A stretch of DNA of 6,989 bases, from the NCBI GenBank assembly GCA_011330545.1, contig DRQI01000200.1, positions 1-6,989 of the forward strand, written 5' to 3'. The first letter of the stretch is position 1. Every line of letters starts with the position of its first letter. Below the pieces are notes generated by a model, which saw nothing but the letters and a program-made list of their open reading frames with translations, searched no databases and was not told the origin of the DNA. Both the position numbers and the translations under genes were made by a program. This DNA comes from Flavobacteriia bacterium. GTDB taxonomy: Bacteria > Bacteroidota > Bacteroidia > Flavobacteriales > Flavobacteriaceae. Below are positions 4,972 to 6,989 of the stretch, one piece after another.

Positions 4972-6585
4972 TTATTTTACGATAACTTTCGAAACCAGCT
5001 TTTGATTATCAGATTGTAATCGTATAAAATAAACTCCCGGTGCCAAGTTACGGGTGTCGACTTCAAAATGTTCGATATTTTTTAAGGTATCGGCAATAAG
5101 CAACCGGCCTGACATATCGATAATTTGATAGTTCAAACTGAGAGGGCTATTGATACTTACGGTGAATTTATTTTGTGATGGGTTTGGATAAATCTTAACA
5201 TTGTTTTTATCGAGGGCACTGCCTGTTGCTGGGGTTACGAGTGCGCTTATATCGGTGATTATTTCACTTTTTAAGGTATTGTCAGTAGAATATCCTTTTA
5301 TTTTAAACCATATTATATCTCCGTCATTTACTGTGGCATTGTTCCATAGAAACGATGTTTCTGAAATACCTTGCTGAATTGGGATAAAACTAGCTTGATT
5401 GTCAATACTGTATTCAATATCATAAGTTATGAGCCTTCCGTCATCAGGATTTGCCAATTGCCAAGTGATGGGTTCGCTAACATTCCAAAAACCACTTGTT
5501 GGATGTGTAAAAGATAGTGAAGGATTTTCGTACGAATGTAAGAGCTCTGCAAAACCAACGCCGCTTACCGCTATGCCATTGACAGTACCTGTAATGGTAG
5601 TGGCTCCCTCATAAAACCGAAAGGGAAATTGCATTTCAGAATTGCTGTGCAAGGCAGTAATGGTCAAGTCTATATTGTTTACTGTTGATGTTAATTTCCA
5701 CTGTTGCGAATAACATTGTACTTTATCGGGAGTGCATTTGTAGGCAAGCCTTTCGAGATGAAAATCCTTGTGAGTGTATTGGGTAGTATCGTCGACGTAT
5801 GCCGCTAAAAGTTTGTATTCTAATTGATTGGGAATTGTATTGCTCTCCGTAAAGATATTCCATACATTGATATCCATATTATTGGATAATTGGATGCTTA
5901 GCCATTCATAATTTTCTTTGTTGAAAGGATTAAAACTTCCGTATTGCCGGTCAATCCATGAAGAGCCGGTGACAGATTCAGTATTGCCATTTATAGTAAT
6001 AGTACCACTTACTTCGTTTTTAGTTTGCGAATAATAATAAGTATATGATGAGGCTCCTTGATTAAAAAGGCCATCACCATCAATAATCAGCGGTGGTTTT
6101 ATAGCGATGTATTCAAGGTTTAACGCGGTATTGCTTGAAGAAGCGGCCAACATATATTCAAAAGGAACCGGGTTTCCGTTAGTATTTATTTTGTTTTTCC
6201 ACGTTTCGGTACCGCCCGAAAAAATAGCGGCTTCAATGTGTAATTTATCGGTAGCGAGGGTTGAGTAGTTTACCAATTTGGTATCATTAAAAAATGCTCC
6301 GGTATCGTCATTGCTAATATTGAGGATTCTAAATCCGTCAAAACCGGCTTGCGGAAAATAGAAATAGGTTAGCATATAGCTGTATTTGGTTCCAGAGGTA
6401 TTCCCTATAACATGCCCCGTAGTATACCACCATTCTACAGGTTCGTTTATGTGGCGCCCTTCGTCTTTAGGAAAGGTGATAAGGCTACCCGAAGGCGTAT
6501 ACGGGTACGTTTTCCAACTTTGTGAAAAACCCGGATAAGCGATTAAGGCTATTAGTAAGCCAATGGTAATACATCTTGTTTTCAT
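4972..6585 (-). CDS. T9SS-secreted CrtC/AttH-like lipocalin-domain protein
   Basis: This 537-aa protein has four parts. A Sec signal peptide covers 1-22 (cleavage after FSQ). A tandem lipocalin-like region of the CrtC (hydroxyneurosporene synthase)/AttH type covers about 28-350; its marks are FPKDEGRHINEPVEWWYTTG (38-57, with the hallmark EWWY at 51-54), SSWIDRQYGSF (208-218), YEWLSIQL (226-233) and GVGFAELLHSY (342-352). An Ig/Fn3-like region covers about 355-450. A type A T9SS sorting domain covers about 462-537, with YPNPS (466-470), GVYFIRL (517-523) and the basic end SKVIVK. CrtC proteins hydrate carotenoids, but most relatives with this fold have no known reaction, and there are no carotenoid genes here, so I do not assign that activity. 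The product should be exported through the outer membrane and attached to the surface or released. The start is ATG at 6585. An imperfect -7 (TATCTTCG on the minus strand, 6645-6652) lies about 60 nt upstream. The architecture call is firm; the substrate is unknown. Confidence 0.9.
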   Translation of the reverse strand: MKTRCITIGLLIALIAYPGFSQSWKTYPYTPSGSLITFPKDEGRHINEPVEWWYTTGHVIGNTSGTKYSYMLTYFYFPQAGFDGFRILNISNDDTGAFFNDTKLVNYSTLATDKLHIEAAIFSGGTETWKNKINTNGNPVPFEYMLAASSSNTALNLEYIAIKPPLIIDGDGLFNQGASSYTYYYSQTKNEVSGTITINGNTESVTGSSWIDRQYGSFNPFNKENYEWLSIQLSNNMDINVWNIFTESNTIPNQLEYKLLAAYVDDTTQYTHKDFHLERLAYKCTPDKVQCYSQQWKLTSTVNNIDLTITALHSNSEMQFPFRFYEGATTITGTVNGIAVSGVGFAELLHSYENPSLSFTHPTSGFWNVSEPITWQLANPDDGRLITYDIEYSIDNQASFIPIQQGISETSFLWNNATVNDGDIIWFKIKGYSTDNTLKSEIITDISALVTPATGSALDKNNVKIYPNPSQNKFTVSINSPLSLNYQIIDMSGRLLIADTLKNIEHFEVDTRNLAPGVYFIRLQSDNQKLVSKVIVK

Positions 6586-6694
6586 AGCATAAAGTTTTAG
6601 TTATTACAGTACCCAAGGGTAATTTAACTAGTAGCTTTATGTTACGAAGATAACATTTTTTAAGGATTTACAGGCTGCATACGGTTATTGTTGT

Positions 6695-6717
6695 ATTGTT
6701 GTAGCTGCAGCAACAAT
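6695..6717. repeat. 7-bp inverted repeat
   Basis: ATTGTTG (6695-6701) and CAACAAT (6711-6717) are perfect complementary arms around TAGCTGCAG, which itself contains the palindrome CTGCAG. The repeat lies about 110 nt upstream of the T9SS protein start. It could be an operator or a small hairpin; no T-run supports termination. Confidence 0.3.
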
Positions 6718-6856
6718 TGATTAATGGCTTACCCGAATTCTACATTAGAAAATCTATTACGTATTCAAACCCTTAGCCCATGGCCGTTGGTTTTGAACCC
6801 TCATAATGATTCTCTAATACAATCCGGCTTAAAAGTGTTGTTTAGTATTTAAGTTA

Positions 6857-6891
6857 GTATTGAGTATTGAGTATTGAGTATTGAGTATTGA
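6857..6891. repeat. Heptanucleotide tandem repeat, five copies of GTATTGA
   Basis: Five exact back-to-back copies of GTATTGA (TCAATAC on the minus strand) fill these 35 nt. A diverged partial copy (GTATTTA, 6845-6851) precedes it, and a reverse-complement copy of part of the unit (CAATAC, 6906-6911) follows. The latter allows a stem with the last unit. The array begins 35 nt past the stop codon of the right-edge gene, so it would be transcribed in that gene's 3' end. From memory, similar heptanucleotide arrays occur between genes in Flavobacteriaceae. Copy number could vary by slipped-strand replication. Confidence 0.9.
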
Positions 6892-6925
6892 GAATCCATA
6901 GTATCCAATACCTAAAAAACACTCT

Positions 6926-6989
6926 TTATACATCATCCGTAAAATGCCCTCGGTGTTTTTCTTTGCTGAATTTTTCTTTATTGTAGGCA
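6926..6989 (-). CDS. C-terminal end of an unidentified gene, cut by the window edge
   Basis: Reading the minus strand from the right edge, one frame stays open for 20 codons and ends with TAA at 6926-6928. It encodes a charged, hydrophilic C-terminus ending in KHRGHFTDDV. The composition looks like a genuine protein tail, and the stop is followed directly by non-coding repeat DNA. A second frame is also open, but it runs on into the tandem repeat and gives a repetitive low-complexity peptide, so I prefer this one. There is too little sequence to name the protein. Confidence 0.5.
   Translation of the reverse strand, partial: AYNKEKFSKEKHRGHFTDDV

Larger units (their letters stand above)
6586..6925. 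other. Non-coding stretch between the secreted protein gene and the right-edge gene
   Basis: These 340 nt carry no convincing gene. From left to right they hold the leader and a possible imperfect -7 (TATCTTCG on the minus strand, 6645-6652) of the T9SS protein gene. Next are a 7-bp inverted repeat (6695-6717) and a 42-codon plus-strand ORF of doubtful reality (6724-6852). They end with the heptanucleotide tandem repeat (6857-6891) just past the stop of the right-edge gene. No strong terminator or tRNA is visible. Confidence 0.6.

Noticed and set aside
4972..6585. Naming the secreted protein as carotenoid 1,2-hydratase (crtC)
   Set aside because: Only the fold-level signature is shared. No carotenoid biosynthesis genes are present, and the predicted extracellular location argues against a standard carotenoid pathway role.
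6857..6891. Tandem repeat considered as a CRISPR array or iteron origin
   Set aside because: Seven-bp units with no spacers do not fit CRISPR, and no replication initiator gene or DnaA-box cluster is visible nearby.
6829..6989. Second open minus-strand frame at the right edge that reads through the heptanucleotide repeat
   Set aside because: Its downstream part translates the tandem repeat into a repetitive peptide (SILNTQY units). The other frame, which stops at 6926 before the repeat, gives a more protein-like C-terminus.

Overview
The window looks like chromosomal DNA from a member of the Bacteroidota, most likely family Flavobacteriaceae. The evidence is AT-rich intergenic DNA, start sites without clear Shine-Dalgarno sequences, perfect matches to the Bacteroidota -7 promoter element (TAnnTTTG), signal peptides ending in 'AQ' or 'SQ', and a protein with a C-terminal type IX secretion (T9SS/Por) sorting domain. 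Genus and species cannot be told from the sequence.

Layout, left to right. Positions 1-206 are a control region with a perfect 11-bp inverted repeat and a -7 element. It leads to the only plus-strand gene, a small exported SnoaL/DUF4440-like protein (207-680). That gene meets folD (minus, 677-1558) tail to tail, and their stop codons overlap. All remaining genes are on the minus strand. Read in the direction of transcription (right to left) they are: the end of an unidentified gene (6926-6989, cut by the window edge); a 340-nt non-coding stretch with a five-copy heptanucleotide repeat; a 537-aa T9SS-secreted CrtC/AttH-like lipocalin protein (4972-6585); ffh, the SRP GTPase (3560-4891); a 245-aa probable envelope protein starting at TTG (2693-3430); a 112-aa small conserved protein overlapping it by 14 nt (2368-2706); a 181-aa exported protein of unknown function (1685-2230); and folD.

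ffh (co-translational membrane targeting) and folD (one-carbon folate metabolism) are housekeeping anchors. Between them lie three small genes of unknown function in about 1.8 kb. Their own -7 elements, at 3528-3535 and 2247-2254, suggest at least two extra transcription units. The 245-aa/112-aa pair is probably translationally coupled. The secreted lipocalin-like protein relies on Sec and then T9SS for export, but otherwise has no visible functional link to its neighbours.

I see no CRISPR array, transposase, tRNA, rRNA, phage gene or recognisable defence system. The window is mostly ordinary chromosome. The parts most worth a second look are the cluster of unknown genes between ffh and folD, the T9SS lipocalin fusion, the heptanucleotide repeat and the left-edge palindrome.
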